A stretch of DNA of 64,000 nucleotides from contig CM071930.1 of NCBI GenBank assembly GCA_016081115.2, positions 45,235,335 through 45,299,334 on the forward strand, given 5' to 3'. The stretch is from Rehmannia glutinosa. Taxonomy: Eukaryota; Streptophyta; Magnoliopsida; Lamiales; Orobanchaceae. Shown here one piece after another: positions 1 through 11,091 of the stretch. The position numbers were made by a program, and so were the translations under genes. The notes below the pieces were generated by a model that saw only the letters and a list, made by a program, of their open reading frames with translations, had not been told where the DNA came from and searched no databases. Positions within the stretch are counted from its first letter, which is position 1. Each line of letters begins with the position of its first letter.

Positions 1-1109
1 ACTAGTCAATTCCGTATGCCAACCACATCTCAATTATTCAACCATATCTAGGCCCATGGTTGTTGGAATTCGATGAAATCAGTTGGAAATTTATGCTAAC
101 ACATGTGATAATGGATTTGTGGAAGAAAATTGAGCAAATATGGATGAAATGATGGACAAAATGACCAGTAAAAGAAGGTGGCAAAATTAGTGTTGATTTC
201 CTTATTTTCTTACTTGTAATAAAAATAAAGAATAAAATAATTGTAAATTGATTTTTTGTTGGCTATAAATAGAGGGCATTTGCATTAGCCAAGAGCAAGT
301 TTTTTGTAGAGAAAGTTAGAGTTAAAAAGTTCAAAAGAATTTTTCTTTCTTGCTTTTCTTAAATTATAGTAAGATTTCTAGTATTTTATAAAATGTTTGC
401 TTTAGTTTTTCTTCAATCTTTTGTTTTCTCTACTTTCTTCATGTTATTTTAAGTTTATTTTGTTGAGGAAATAGGGTGAAGCTGTTGTTGAAGGACAAGG
501 AATGATTGTAGATTCATATTAAATTTCATTATTTGTATCATCAATTTGTTTTTAGCTTATACCTTTTTGTTTGGTGGCGTTAATTTCTTGATTTATGTAT
601 ATCTATTGGCACAACAAATACTTGGTTCCATTTAGTTAAATGTCTGGTTTTGTTTAAACCGACTACTAATGTGGATACCTTGATTTGTTGTAGACAAAGG
701 AATACATAAATACTTGATCCCATAAACACGTATTGATGTTATAAGATATATTCTAATTGATGATACAACATGATCACCTCATTGCATGATTTATATGTAT
801 AATATCTTCCCATTGGAACCTTCTTTGTCTATGGATTCCAATAGTGGCAATCTAAGAGATAAGAAAATATAATCATTTCTTTATCCGAAATCAAGAGTGA
901 ATCCCTAATCCTCAACATTTCTATTAAATTTCTTGTAACAAAAAAATATATATATTCTTACTAGTTAAAAATCTATTTACTCATCACTTAAATAAGATAT
1001 ATCCTGTAAACTTCCATCAACTTTCCTGTGGTTCGACCTCGGATTCCCGAGAAATTTATTACTTGAGACAACCTGCACTTGGGTTTGCAACATTAAAGTT
1101 GTAGCAAAA
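1..1109 (+). repeat. 5' LTR of element A (partial)
   Basis: Matches 10116-11242 closely over its whole visible length, ends in TAGCA and is followed by the primer binding site. Roughly the first 500 bases of the LTR, as judged from the 3' copy, lie outside the window. It contains the TATA box and a long AT-rich leader, so transcription into gag would start here. Confidence 0.9.
264..271 (+). promoter_or_regulatory. TATA box of the A 5' LTR
   Basis: TATAAATA inside GGCTATAAATAGAGGGC, a classical plant TATA context. The same block lies at 10379-10386 in the 3' LTR. Position about 850 bases before the LTR end fits a long R-U5 region. Confidence 0.7.
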
Positions 1110-1112
1110 ATT

Positions 1113-1130
1113 TGGCGCCGTTGCCGGGGA
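1113..1130 (+). other. Primer binding site, tRNA-Asp
   Basis: TGGCGCCGTTGCCGGGGA is an exact complement of the 3' end of plant tRNA-Asp, including the CCA end. It sits four bases after the LTR terminus. tRNA-Asp priming is characteristic of Athila elements. Confidence 0.92.
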
Positions 1131-1179
1131 AGGCACGGTAAGTTTCCAGGTTTGTGAATATTTTTTTTAACTGTAAATA

Positions 1180-2532
1180 TTGTGTATTTGCATGGTTACA
1201 TGGTGTCGTAGTCCCAATTCTCGTCGTTTAGTTAGAAATAATTCAGAAAATTTGATTGAAAATTTTGATTCACCTCCACACACACCAATTATGGCTGAAA
1301 ATGAAGTTGTTCATGATGAGATTCAACGAGCAGAAAATCAAGAAGTACGTAATATGCGTTACCACTTGCAACCCGCTCAAAATTCTACTCCTTTGTGTTT
1401 TATTTTTCCACTAAATGTAAATAACTTACGATTCAAGCCAGGAATGATTCCTTTACTTTCTAATTTCCATGGTATGGATTCTGAAAGCCCATATTTACAT
1501 TTAAAGGAGTTTGAAGAAGTATGTGCCTCATTTGATGATCAAAATTGTACAAATAAAATTGTTAAGCTCAAATTATTTCCTTTTTCTTTAAAAAATAAGG
1601 CAAAAACTTGGCTTAGCTCTTTGAAACCTAGATCAATTGGCACTTGGCAAGAAATGCAAACTGAATTTTTTAAAAAATTCTTTCCAACTCACAAAACTAA
1701 TGCTTTGAAAAGACAAATTCAGAATTTTTCTCAAAATCCTAAAGAAGTTTTCTTTGAATGTTGGGAAAAGTTTAAAGAATAGTTGAATTCCTGCCCACAT
1801 CATGGTTTTGAAAATTGGCGTATCATCAGTTTCTTTTATTAAGGATTAACTCCTGAAACAAAACAATTTATTGAGTCAATGTGTAATGGTCAGTTTCTTG
1901 ATAAAGAACCCGATGAAGCGCTTGGATATCTTGACTATTTGGCAGAAAATTCCCAATCTTGGCATAGTGTTGATGAAAATAAAGGAAAATTTCACCTTAA
2001 TCAAGAGGACAGTTTAAGTGACAGGCTTTCACTTTTGGCTAAAAGAATCGATGACATGGAAGTTAAGAAAGTAAAAGAAATCAAATATGTGCAAGATAAA
2101 AAAGTTTGTGACATTTGTGGATATAATGAACACTCCACCAATGATTGTCCTCATATTCCTGTTGAGGCAAATGTCATGAATGGATTCAGAAAACCTTTTC
2201 AATCTCCATACTCTGAAACTTACAATCCACAATGGAGAAATCATCCCAATTTCGGTTGGCGTGATAATAATCAAGCTCAACCAATGAATTCACAAAAGCC
2301 ACCGAATTTTCCTTCATATCCAGCCCCACATGTAAAATCACTTGAGGAGACTTTGCAAGCATTTATGCATGAGCAAACAAGCATCAATAATAAAACTTCT
2401 CAAGCCATCAATGAGATCAAGAATTCACTTTCAACACTCACAGCTTCTTTGCGAACTCAAGAAAATGGTAAGTTTCCTGCTCAATCTCAACCTAATCCTT
2501 CCACGCAGTGTTGTGTTTCTACTTCAGGTTAA
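1180..2532 (+). pseudogene. gag: Gag of element A, broken by in-frame stops
   Basis: Structural capsid protein of the retrotransposon. A single frame runs from the ATG at 1180 to 2532, interrupted by stops near 1780 and about 1840. Residues around TWLSSLKP and FFKKFFPTHK are the retrotransposon gag core. A CCHC zinc knuckle, CDICGYNEHSTNDC, follows near 2107-2150 and is the nucleic-acid-binding end. The N-terminal part is duplicated at 11315-11557. No Met nearer the core fits better, so the first ATG after the leader is taken, though start choice is uncertain. As it stands only about 200 residues can be made. Confidence 0.85.
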
Positions 2533-3350
2533 AATCCAGTCAATGAGGCTAATTCAGTTATAACACTTCGAAGTGGGAAAGTTGTTGATAAAACAATTCA
2601 TCCCAAGAAAGTTATTAATTCATCTTCAGAAATGAAGAATGAAAATAACGATGATGAAGAAGGTAAGTTGACTGGAGGTAAGTTTGAAAATGATGAAACA
2701 TATTCACCTCCTGCTCCTTTTCCTCAAAGATTGCAACCAACTCAGAAATCGAACTCAAATTCTGAGATTTTTGAATTGTTTAAACAAGTCAAAATTAATA
2801 TTCCTTTGTTGGATGCAATCAAACAAGTCCCACCTTATGCAAAGTTTTTGAAAGATTTGTGCACAATAAAAAGATACCATCATGTGAAGAAAAGAGCATT
2901 TTTAACTGAGAGTGTGAGTTCAATTATCCAACAATTTGCTCCACCTAAGTATAAAGATCCTGGTTGTCCAACAATTTCATGCATCATAGGAGACACCAGA
3001 ATAGAACGTGCTTTGCTTGATCTAGGTGCTAGTGTAATCTTCTACCATTTCAGTTTATGAATAGTTAGGATTGGGTGAACTTAAAGAAACTCCAATTGTA
3101 CTCCAACTAGCTGATTGGTCAATTAATGTTCCAAAAGGAATAGTAGAAGATGTGTTGGTACAAATTGACAAATTTTATTTTCCTGTTGATTTCACTATTT
3201 TGGATACTCAGCCGGTTGTAAATACAAATACACAAATTCCTGTCATTTTAGGTCGTCCATTTCTTGCAACTTCAAATGCTTTGATAAATTGTAGGAATGG
3301 TATTTTGAAGTTATCTTTTGGAAATATGACTTTGGAACTGAATGTGTTTA
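2533..3350 (+). pseudogene. Gag-protease linker and aspartic protease of element A
   Basis: The gag frame continues after a stop at 2530-2532 through an acidic, proline-rich linker to a retropepsin-like segment. ALLDLGAS near 3010-3040 is the active-site motif in the Athila style, with DLGA instead of DSGA. A frameshift near 3058 moves the rest of the domain into the next frame, where ILGRPFLAT near 3248-3275 is the second conserved protease motif. The enzyme would mature the Gag-Pol polyprotein. The stop and the frameshift inactivate it. Confidence 0.78.
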
Positions 3351-4434
3351 ATGTTTGCAAAGAACCTACTGATGATGTTGAATTACATGAAGTGGATTCA
3401 ATTGAAGAGCTTGTTCATGAAAATTTCACTGATTCTTTTGAATTTGCTGAAACATGTTTTGAAAGTGAGGGTATTTGTGAAAGAAAATGTTCTGATGTTT
3501 CAACTGAATTTTTACAATCACTGGAAAATCATTTTTGGAAACCAAAATTCGAAGAGTTGTCATCATCAAAAGTGCAACCTATTCCTTCAAGCATGAAAGC
3601 TCCAAAAATCGATTTGAAACCCTTACCATCTGATTTGAAATACTCTTTTCTGGGTGAGAATGAGACTTTTCCTGTAATAATTTCTTCCAAGCTTGATGCA
3701 TCTCAGGAACATAAGCTGATCGAGACATTGAAAATGCATAAAAATGCTTTAGGATGGACCATTGCTGACATAAAAGGTATTAGTCCTCTGATTTGCACAC
3801 ATAACATTTATTTAGAGGAAAATGCGAAACCATCTAAAGAAATGCAACGGAGACTAAATCCTAATATAAAAGAAGTAGTGAGAAATGAAATCATTAAACT
3901 CTTAGAAAATGAGATCATTTATCCTATTTCTGATAGTAAATGGGTAAGTCCTATTCATGTCGTGCCAAAGAAGTATGGTGTTACTGTAGTAAAAAATGAA
4001 AATAATGAGTTAATTCCAGCTAGAACTGTTACTGGTTGGCGTGTGTGCATTGACTACAGGAAACTTAACTCAGTTACCCGAAAGGATCATTTTCCATTAT
4101 CTTTTATGGATCAAATCTTAGAAAGAGTTGCAGGTCATAAATTCTATTGTTTCTTAGATGGATATTCTGGGTATAATCAAATTGAAATTGTATGTGAAGA
4201 TAAAGAGAAAATAACTTTTACAGGTCCTTTTGGTACATTTGCATATAGAAGGATGCCTTTTGGATTATGTAATGCACCAGCTACATTCCAAAGATGCATG
4301 CTTAGCATTTTTAGTGACATGGTAGAACGTTTTCTTGAAGTCTTTATGGACGATTTTTCAGTTTTTGGTGAATCATTTGAAGATTGTTTGTTAAACTTAG
4401 AAAAAGTTTTAATCAGGTGTGAAGAAAGAACCTT
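3351..4434 (+). pseudogene. pol: Reverse transcriptase of element A
   Basis: Open in the frame that starts at 3071. Visible RT blocks in order: WVSPIHVVPKK, then WRVCIDYRKLN, HFPLSFMDQ, FLDGYSGYNQI, FTGPFGTFAYRRMPFGL and the catalytic FMDDF (YxDD equivalent) near 4348. This is the plant Ty3/gypsy Athila/Tat style, with the short insertion between VPKK and TGWRVCIDYRKLN. The frame is lost at about 4430, where the sequence passes to the frame of the following segment. Confidence 0.88.
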
Positions 4435-5250
4435 GTGCTTAATTGGGAAAAATGTCATTTTATGGTAACAACTGGTATTGTTGTTGGACACATTATTTCA
4501 GTAAGAGGTATTGAGGTAGACAAATCCAAAGTGGAATTAATTGCCAATCTACCTGTACAAAAATCTGTGAGGGATGTAAGATCATTTTTAGGGCATGCTG
4601 GTTTTTATAGAAGATTTATCAAAGATTTTAGTATAATATCTAAACCTTTGTGTAATCTTCTAACAAAAGATGTTGGTTTTGAATGGACCGAAAATTGTGA
4701 AAATGCTTTTGTCAAACATAAAAGCATTCTTACATCTGCCCCAATAATCCAACCTCCTGATTGGACTTTGCCGTTTGAAATAATGTGTGATGCTAGTGAC
4801 TATGTCGTTGGAGCCGTGTTAGGGCAAAGAAAGGAAAAGAAACCATATGTTATTTACTACGCAAGTAAAACTTTGAATAGTGCTCAAATCAATTATTCAA
4901 CCACTGAAAAAGAATTACTTGTTGTGGTATTTGCATTGGAAAAATTTCGATCCTATCTTGTTGGTTCACCAATTGTCGTTTTCAGTGATCATGCGGCTTT
5001 GAAATATATTTTGTCAAAAAAAGATTCCAAACCAAGATTGATTAGTTGGATTCTCTTACTCCAAGAGTTCAATATTACCATTCGTGATAAGAAATGAGTA
5101 GAGAATGTTGTAGCTGATCATTTATCGAAACTTATTTGTGATGATTCGCTTCAAACTCCACCTATCAATGATACTTTTCCCGATAAACAATTGTTTAATA
5201 TTACTATGGTGCCTTGGTTTGCGGATATTGTTAATTTTCTTGTGACATGA
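4435..5250 (+). pseudogene. pol: RT thumb/connection and RNase H of element A
   Basis: Continues pol after the frameshift near 4430. FLGHAGFYRRFIKDF is the Ty3/gypsy connection motif, followed by RNase H: the DASDYVVGAVLGQ segment near 4792, TEKELLVVVFALEKFR near 4907, and FSDHAALKY near 4982. A TGA at 5095-5097 interrupts the frame before VADHLSK, the usual end of RNase H. The enzyme would degrade the RNA strand during cDNA synthesis. Confidence 0.85.
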
Positions 5251-5290
5251 ATGAGGCCATCAAATTGGAATTCACAAGACAAAAAAAAAT

Positions 5291-6480
5291 TTGACTGAGG
5301 TAAAAAGGTTTTACTTGGATGATCCATATCTTTTCAAATATTGTCCAGATCAAATCTTTCGTAGATGTGCACCTGACAATGAGGTAGGTAGCATTATCAA
5401 ATTTTGTCATTCTGAAGCATGTGGCGTTCACTTTTCAGTAAAGAAAACCAGTGCAAAGATCTTGCAGTGTGAATTTTATTGGCCAAATATTTTCAAAGAT
5501 ACTTACACTTTTTGCAAAAGTTGTGAAAATTGTCAAAAGTTAGGATCAATTTCAAAACGAAAACATGATGCCTTTGAATCCTATTTTGGTGATTGAAATC
5601 TCTGACTGTTGGGGTATTGATTTTATGGGGCCATTTCCGATATCATTTGGTTTTGTTTACATTTTAGTTGCAATAGATTATGTTTCAAAATGGATCGAGG
5701 CAATTCCTTGTCGAAATAATGATCATAAAATTGTGATAAAATTTTTGAAAGAAAATATTTTGAGTAGATTTGGAATTCCTCGAGTTATTATTAGTGATAG
5801 GGGAGCAAATTTTTGTAACAAAGTTTTTGCAACTTTAATGAAAAAATATGGAATCACACATAAAGTTGCAACCCCGTATCGCCCACAGACAAATGGACAG
5901 GTTGAACTTGCAAATAGGGAGATAAAACAAATTTTGGAGAAAACAAGTAACCCAAATCGTAAAGATTGGTCTATTAGACTTATCGATACACTTTGGGCAT
6001 ACAGAACTGCTTTAACATCATTGGGAATGTCTCCTTATAGAATAGTTTATGGAAAACCTTGCAATTTACCTGTGGAACTTGAACATAAAGCTTATTGGGC
6101 AATCAAAATTTTTAACTTTAACCTTGATGATGCTTTGAAATTGCAAAAATTGCAAATCAATGAGCTTGAAGAATTGAGAAATGATGCATACGAGAATTCA
6201 AAAATTCATAAAGCAAGAATCAAAGAATTTCGTGATGGAAAAATTGCAAGAAAAACATTTGAAATTGGTCAAAAGGTTTTGTTTTATAATTCTTGATTGC
6301 ATTTATTTCCTGGAAAGTTGAGATCAAGGTGGAGTAGTCCTTTCATTGTGAAAAATGTATATCCTTATGTGGCCGTTGACATTGAGAATCTTAGAAATGG
6401 TAATGTATTCAAAGTTAATGGACAAAGACTTAAACTATTTCTAGAGAATCAATTTCTTCAAGAGGAAGTTCTTTTTCTTT
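5291..6480 (+). pseudogene. pol: Integrase of element A
   Basis: The zinc-binding N-terminal domain (HSEACGVH ... CKSCENC) is at 5291-5560. After a frameshift near 5590 the catalytic core runs to 6296, with WGIDFMGPF, IISDRGANF and the glutamate in NGQVELANREIK forming the D,D,E triad. A stop at 6294-6296 separates a C-terminal part (6297 to about 6480) containing GKLRSRW and VFKVNGQRLK, as in Athila/Tat integrases. It would insert the cDNA into the genome; this copy is broken. Confidence 0.85.
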
Positions 6481-6689
6481 CTAATCATTGTTATAATTAT
6501 TGTACATATTTGTTTTCTGTAAATTTGTTGGTTTTGTAGGGTTTCTTTATTTCTTTTACCAGTTAAATGGCGGATAACGGTACTCCGTGACTATTGAAGT
6601 CGGACTCATCAGTTTCCCACAAACACTGATATTTGTACATAATTTTGTTTTCTTATTCTCTTTCATTTGGATTTTTTTTATAAAAAAAA

Positions 6690-7158
6690 TGGATAAAAGA
6701 ATTCCCCCTACTCTCAAAAAGCGATTCTATTTTCTTCCCAAAACTGAAATTTTAGAAATATATAAAGCCAGGCTAGAAAGGTTAAGAATGTTTATGAATA
6801 AAGGCATTCCAGAAGACGTACGTTGGATAATTGAATCAAAGGTAAGATTAGCAGGAGAATTTTCATTTTCTCCTACTAGATGCATGCCTGGTGTTGGAAA
6901 AAGTACATATAAAAAAAACGATGGGCCAAAAGACTGCAAGTGTGTCACAAATGTGCTAGATGGACTTGTGACACACGATGTCGTTCTTTAGGTATGGTTT
7001 CCAAAAATCGAGAGGACAAAATTCAATTCATAAAGGATGGACTGAGTAAGGAGTCTTTAGATAGCATTCTATGGACTCTTGTGGATTTGTGCATCGTGAA
7101 ATTCTCCGATTATGGCTCCAATTTCGAGAAGAACATGAACTTAGTCTTGGGAATCTGA
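6690..7158 (+). pseudogene. Unrecognised basic/Cys-rich ORF between integrase and LOG
   Basis: I do not recognise this protein. The first part, from the ATG at 6690, is about 90 residues, rich in Lys/Arg and helical in appearance (KARLERLRMFM). Near 6930 the likely frame shifts by one, giving CHKCARWTCDTRC, a four-Cys cluster that could bind zinc, then a charged tail (NREDKIQFIKDGL). A stop falls at 7156-7158. It occupies the position of the env-like ORF of Athila elements, but I see no signal peptide or membrane segment. It may be part of this element family or another captured host fragment. Confidence 0.45.
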
Positions 7159-7448
7159 CGTTAAAAGACCCTGTTTGCCAATTTATAAGAAAATTGGATG
7201 GGAAGCATATCCCCGACCCATAGAGGGCGTTTAAGCCTTTTCTGGACGTAAAACAAGAGGAAGATGTGAGCCACAATAACAACTACCTTTCTGTTCATTC
7301 ACATGTTAGCATTTTATTTTGACTTTATTGTCTTTATTTTCAAACTTTTTGACAAAATAAAAGTTCCAATAATTACATTTACTATTGCATTCCCTGTTCA
7401 TACTAGCGTTGCATTCACTCTTTCTTTTACACCATTCAGTTTATATCA
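7159..7448 (+). other. Non-coding stretch before the GA tract
   Basis: No convincing coding signal. The right part (7300-7448) is pyrimidine-rich and reads like an untranslated leader running into the GA repeat. This is possibly the 5' UTR carried with the LOG copy. Confidence 0.4.
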
Positions 7449-7449
7449 G

Positions 7450-7521
<72 letters not shown>

Positions 7522-7528
7522 GAGAGAC
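7449..7528 (+). repeat. (GA)n microsatellite directly before the LOG start codon
   Basis: About 40 GA dinucleotides with one GATA interruption near 7515 and a final GACA. It ends three bases before the LOG ATG. Plant 5' UTRs often hold GA/CT tracts, so this may have been captured with the mRNA leader, or it may have expanded later. Confidence 0.95.
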
Positions 7529-7531
7529 AAA

Positions 7532-8181
7532 ATGGAAAGTTCTTCTTCCCGTAGAATTAACTGTGTTGTTGTATTCTGTGGTGCAAATCCTGGGAAAGAC
7601 GGTTGTTTTCTTGAGGCAGCTGATAATCTCGATAAATTTCTAGCAGAAAAGCACATTAACTTAGTATACGGGGGAGGTAGTTTTGGGTTAATGGGGCGTG
7701 TTGCTGGTTCTGCCTGTTTGGGAGGAGTCAGAGTCTTAGGAGTTATCCCGAAACCATTAGTTGTCCGACAAATCACCGGTCAAACCATTGGAGATGAGTT
7801 AAGAGTATCAAACATGCAAGACAAAATGGTGAATATGATGCATAATGCATATGCTTTTATCACCCTACCTGGTGGTTTTGGTACACTGGAGTAGTTATTC
7901 CAAGTGATCTCATGGGCACAACTCAACATTCACCAGAATCCTATAGGTATTCTTAATATTAATGGTTTCTTTGATGGTTTGTTGTCTTTATAGATTATGC
8001 TGTCGAGAAAGGTTTTATTTCACCGTATGCCAGGCGTATCATAATTTGTGCAACAACACCAAGTGAACTAATCGATCAACTCCAAGCATTTGTTGCTGAA
8101 CCTGATCCAAAATTGGCTCATGTTGTTTGGCCCGAGGATACAAGTAAAAAATGCAAATTGGATTTGTCTCTGACGTTGTGA
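7532..8181 (+). pseudogene. LOG-like: Intronless LOG-like cytokinin riboside 5'-monophosphate phosphoribohydrolase inside the retrotransposon
   Basis: LOG enzymes release active cytokinin bases from cytokinin riboside monophosphates in the cytosol. From the ATG at 7532: VVVFCGANPG (nucleotide-binding N-terminus), LVYGGGSFGLMG, VLGVIPKPL and PGGFGTLE, the family signature. The signature's E is directly followed by an in-frame TAG at 7892-7894. Family wording continues in frame (QVISWAQL, GILNINGFFD) to about 7990, where one base is lost; it resumes one frame over (DYAVEKGFISPYARRI) to a TGA at 8179-8181. Total length, about 215 codons, matches full-length plant LOG. Plant LOG genes have several introns; none is present here, implying copying from mRNA. 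The usual Arg-Lys pair before the signature reads Lys-Met (DKMVNM), so catalysis was probably already lost or changed. Confidence 0.88.
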
Positions 8182-9600
8182 GATTTATCTTTCATGGGTA
8201 TAACTACTACTGTGTTCTTCCAATTTTATTTCAATAAGCCATACATCAGGTAATATCTTCTAAACCTTAATTTCCTATTTATTTTGACATTGAGCACAAT
8301 GTTTTAGATAAGTTGGGGGGGAAGGGATAATTGATCTTATTTTTCGTATTTTTTTTTCTAATTTGCAATGTGTGATTTTGAAAAAAAATATATTGATGGC
8401 AGAGTAAAGAATGTCATTTTGATATTCTTGAGACGCATCCCTATTTTTATTGTTTTTGTAGTAAGTCTCTTTTCAAAACATAGCATGTTGTGATTTTTTT
8501 TTTAAATAAAATATTGTGAATTGTCAAAACATGAAAATAGTTTTATTGTTGAATTCAATGATGCTATCTTGATTAATTAAAAAAAAAAAAAAAAACTACA
8601 AAAAAAAGAGGAAGAGAAGAAAGTGTTTTGTGCACATTCTAAGTTTTGTGGAAAGATTGGTTGTGATACATATAACTGAAAGTTTGATCATGATAAAGTA
8701 TTTTATTTTTTAATATTCACACATCTTTTGTGAATGAGTGGTGAGTTTGAGAAAACAAGCATTCTGAACTTTAATTGGTCGTTTGAAATGGTTATGTTGT
8801 GATTTGAAATACTTAAATATTCTACCTAACATGTGGAGAAATGATTTGGTTAACACCCACATTGTCAATTTCTGTTGAAAATACTCTATTACATAATTTG
8901 TGATGAGTATTCCTCTTTGTTATGTTATCATTGTTTGTCATGTTGTAAAAATACTCCATTACATAAAATTTGTGATGAGTATTGTCCATTATTAGTCATG
9001 TTGTAAAAAAAGAAAAAAAGGGAAAAAAGAAAGGAAAAGAAAAAAAAAAAAAAAAAAAAAAAATATAGAAGAACAAAAAAAAATTATTATCATTTCATTT
9101 GCAATCCTAAACCAATGAAATTTCGAGACATAATTTGGTATGAAAAAATTGGGTGTTTCAAATGTTATAACTACCTATCTTATGCTTAATTTTGGTTTGA
9201 ATGCTTGTCCTAAATCATATTGGCCATTTCCTTGAGAGTTTTGACTGTTTTCCAACTCCAAGAGTGAACACCTCACCAATTTACAAAACAAACACTAACC
9301 TGTGAGGATATGGAGTTGAGGCTTTTTCATGATCAAGTTTGAAGTTAATGTATTTTTGTTTGTGGAATGAAACGGTGGTTTTGTGCATATATACACGATA
9401 TTTCTTCTCTAAAAAATATATATATAAAAAAGTATAATATTTATTCTTGATAACATCTATGATGACTGACAATAAACTTTTTGATTGTTAGACTATTTCA
9501 TAAGTTTTTTTTTTTTTAAAAAAAAACGATCAACTTGCCATATTCATCAAATTTCTTTTGTATTTTTTTATGGTTTAATTACTAGGGACTAGTAATAAGC
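8182..9600 (+). other. AT-rich non-coding 3' internal region of element A
   Basis: No coding signal. It holds a purine run (GTTGGGGGGGAAGGG, near 8310-8326) resembling an internal polypurine tract, an A-run near 8579-8596, a purine/A-rich tract at 9005-9062, and a local duplication around 8875-9000. It separates the LOG sequence from the 3' LTR. Confidence 0.6.
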
Positions 9601-9611
9601 TGGTTGGGGGG
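9600..9611 (+). other. Polypurine tract of element A
   Basis: GGTTGGGGGG directly precedes the first bases of the 3' LTR (TGTGATGAACG). It is the expected priming site for plus-strand cDNA synthesis. Confidence 0.6.
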
Positions 9612-11057
9612 TGTGATGAACGTTAAAAATATATAATTATTTTTTGTTTATATTATTATTTTACCTTATTAATAATATAAATTTATAGTATTATTAATAT
9701 GTTAGGAATAAAATAGGAAATCAACATAAAATTGTGGTTGGAAGCATTTGTTTAGTGCAGGTTCGAATCAACGAGCATAACTTTCATTTATGACATGATT
9801 TTGGGATGATTCTTGAAGATATGGATTCACAATCCATTCATTTACAAGTTTCCAGAGATATTGAAACCAAAAATCAAAGTTTGGAATGATATTTTCTTGG
9901 ATATAAAATTCATCATAAAATGAAGATTGAAGGGTTGCTCATTTAGTTTCCAGACTTGACCAAGTTTGGTATTTTGGACATAACTCGGAAAATACAAGTT
10001 ATTTGTATCTGAAATGTTTATTGAGTATGTACAAATTATAGAGCTACAACATTGATGAGACCCCAAAGTCAGATTCGGATTTGACGAATTTATAAAAAAT
10101 CGAAGAGGTTACTGCACTAGTCAATCCCGTATGCCAATCACATCTCAATTATTCAACCATATCTTGGCCCATGGTTGTTGGAATTCAATTAAATAAGTTG
10201 GAAATTCAAGCTAACACATATGATAATTGATTTGTGGAAGAAAATTCAGCAAAGATTGCTGAAATCATGGACAAAATGACCAGTCAAAGAAGGTGGCAAA
10301 ATTGGTGTTGATTACCTTATTTTCTTACTTGTAATAAAAATAAGGAATAAAGTAATTGTATATTGATTTTTTGTTGGCTATAAATAGAGGGCATTAGCAT
10401 TAGCCAAGAGCAAGTTTTATGTAGAGAAAGTTAGAGTTAGAAAGTTCAAAAGAATTTTTCTTTCTTGCTTTTTTTAAATCATAGTAAGATTTCTAGTATT
10501 TTATAAAATGTTTGCTTTAGTTTTTCTTCAATCTTTTGTTTTCTCTACTTTCTTCATGTTATTTTAAGTTTATTTTGTTGAGGAAATAGGGTGAAACTCT
10601 TGATGAAGGATAAGGAATGATTGTAGATTCATATTAAATTTCATTATTTGTATCATCAATTTGTTTTTAGCTTATACCTTTTTGTTTGGTGGTGTTAATT
10701 TCTTGATTTATGTATATCTATTGGCACAATAAATACTTGGTTCCATTTAGTTAAATGTCTGGTTTTATTTAAACCGACTACTAATGTGGATACCTTGATT
10801 TGTTGTAGACAAAGGAATACATAAATACTTGATCCCATAAACACGTATTGATGTTATAAGATAAATTCTAATTGATGATACAACATGATCACCTCATTGT
10901 ATGATTTATATGTATAATATCTTCCAATTGGAACCTTCTTTGTGTATGTATTCCAATAGTGGCAATCTAAGAGGTAAGAAAATATAATCATTCATTTATC
11001 CGAAATCAAGAGTGAATCCTTAATCCTCAACATTTCTATTAAATTTCTTGTAACAAA

Positions 11058-11091
<34 letters not shown>

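Noticed and set aside
6587..6690. Signal-peptide-like hydrophobic stretch before the unknown ORF (env-like start)
   Set aside because: The stretch is an AT-rich segment upstream of the better ATG at 6690 and is followed by a basic, soluble-looking sequence; not enough for an envelope call.
7385..7531. Open frame upstream of LOG reading through the GA repeat (Arg-Glu repeats)
   Set aside because: The reading is an artefact of the dinucleotide repeat. LOG family similarity starts only at the ATG at 7532, and the opposite strand gives an equally artificial Ser-Leu repeat.
7532..8181. LOG as a functional host gene
   Set aside because: A TAG directly after the signature's Glu, a one-base loss near 7990 and the flanking element sequence on both sides rule out a normal gene in this assembly.
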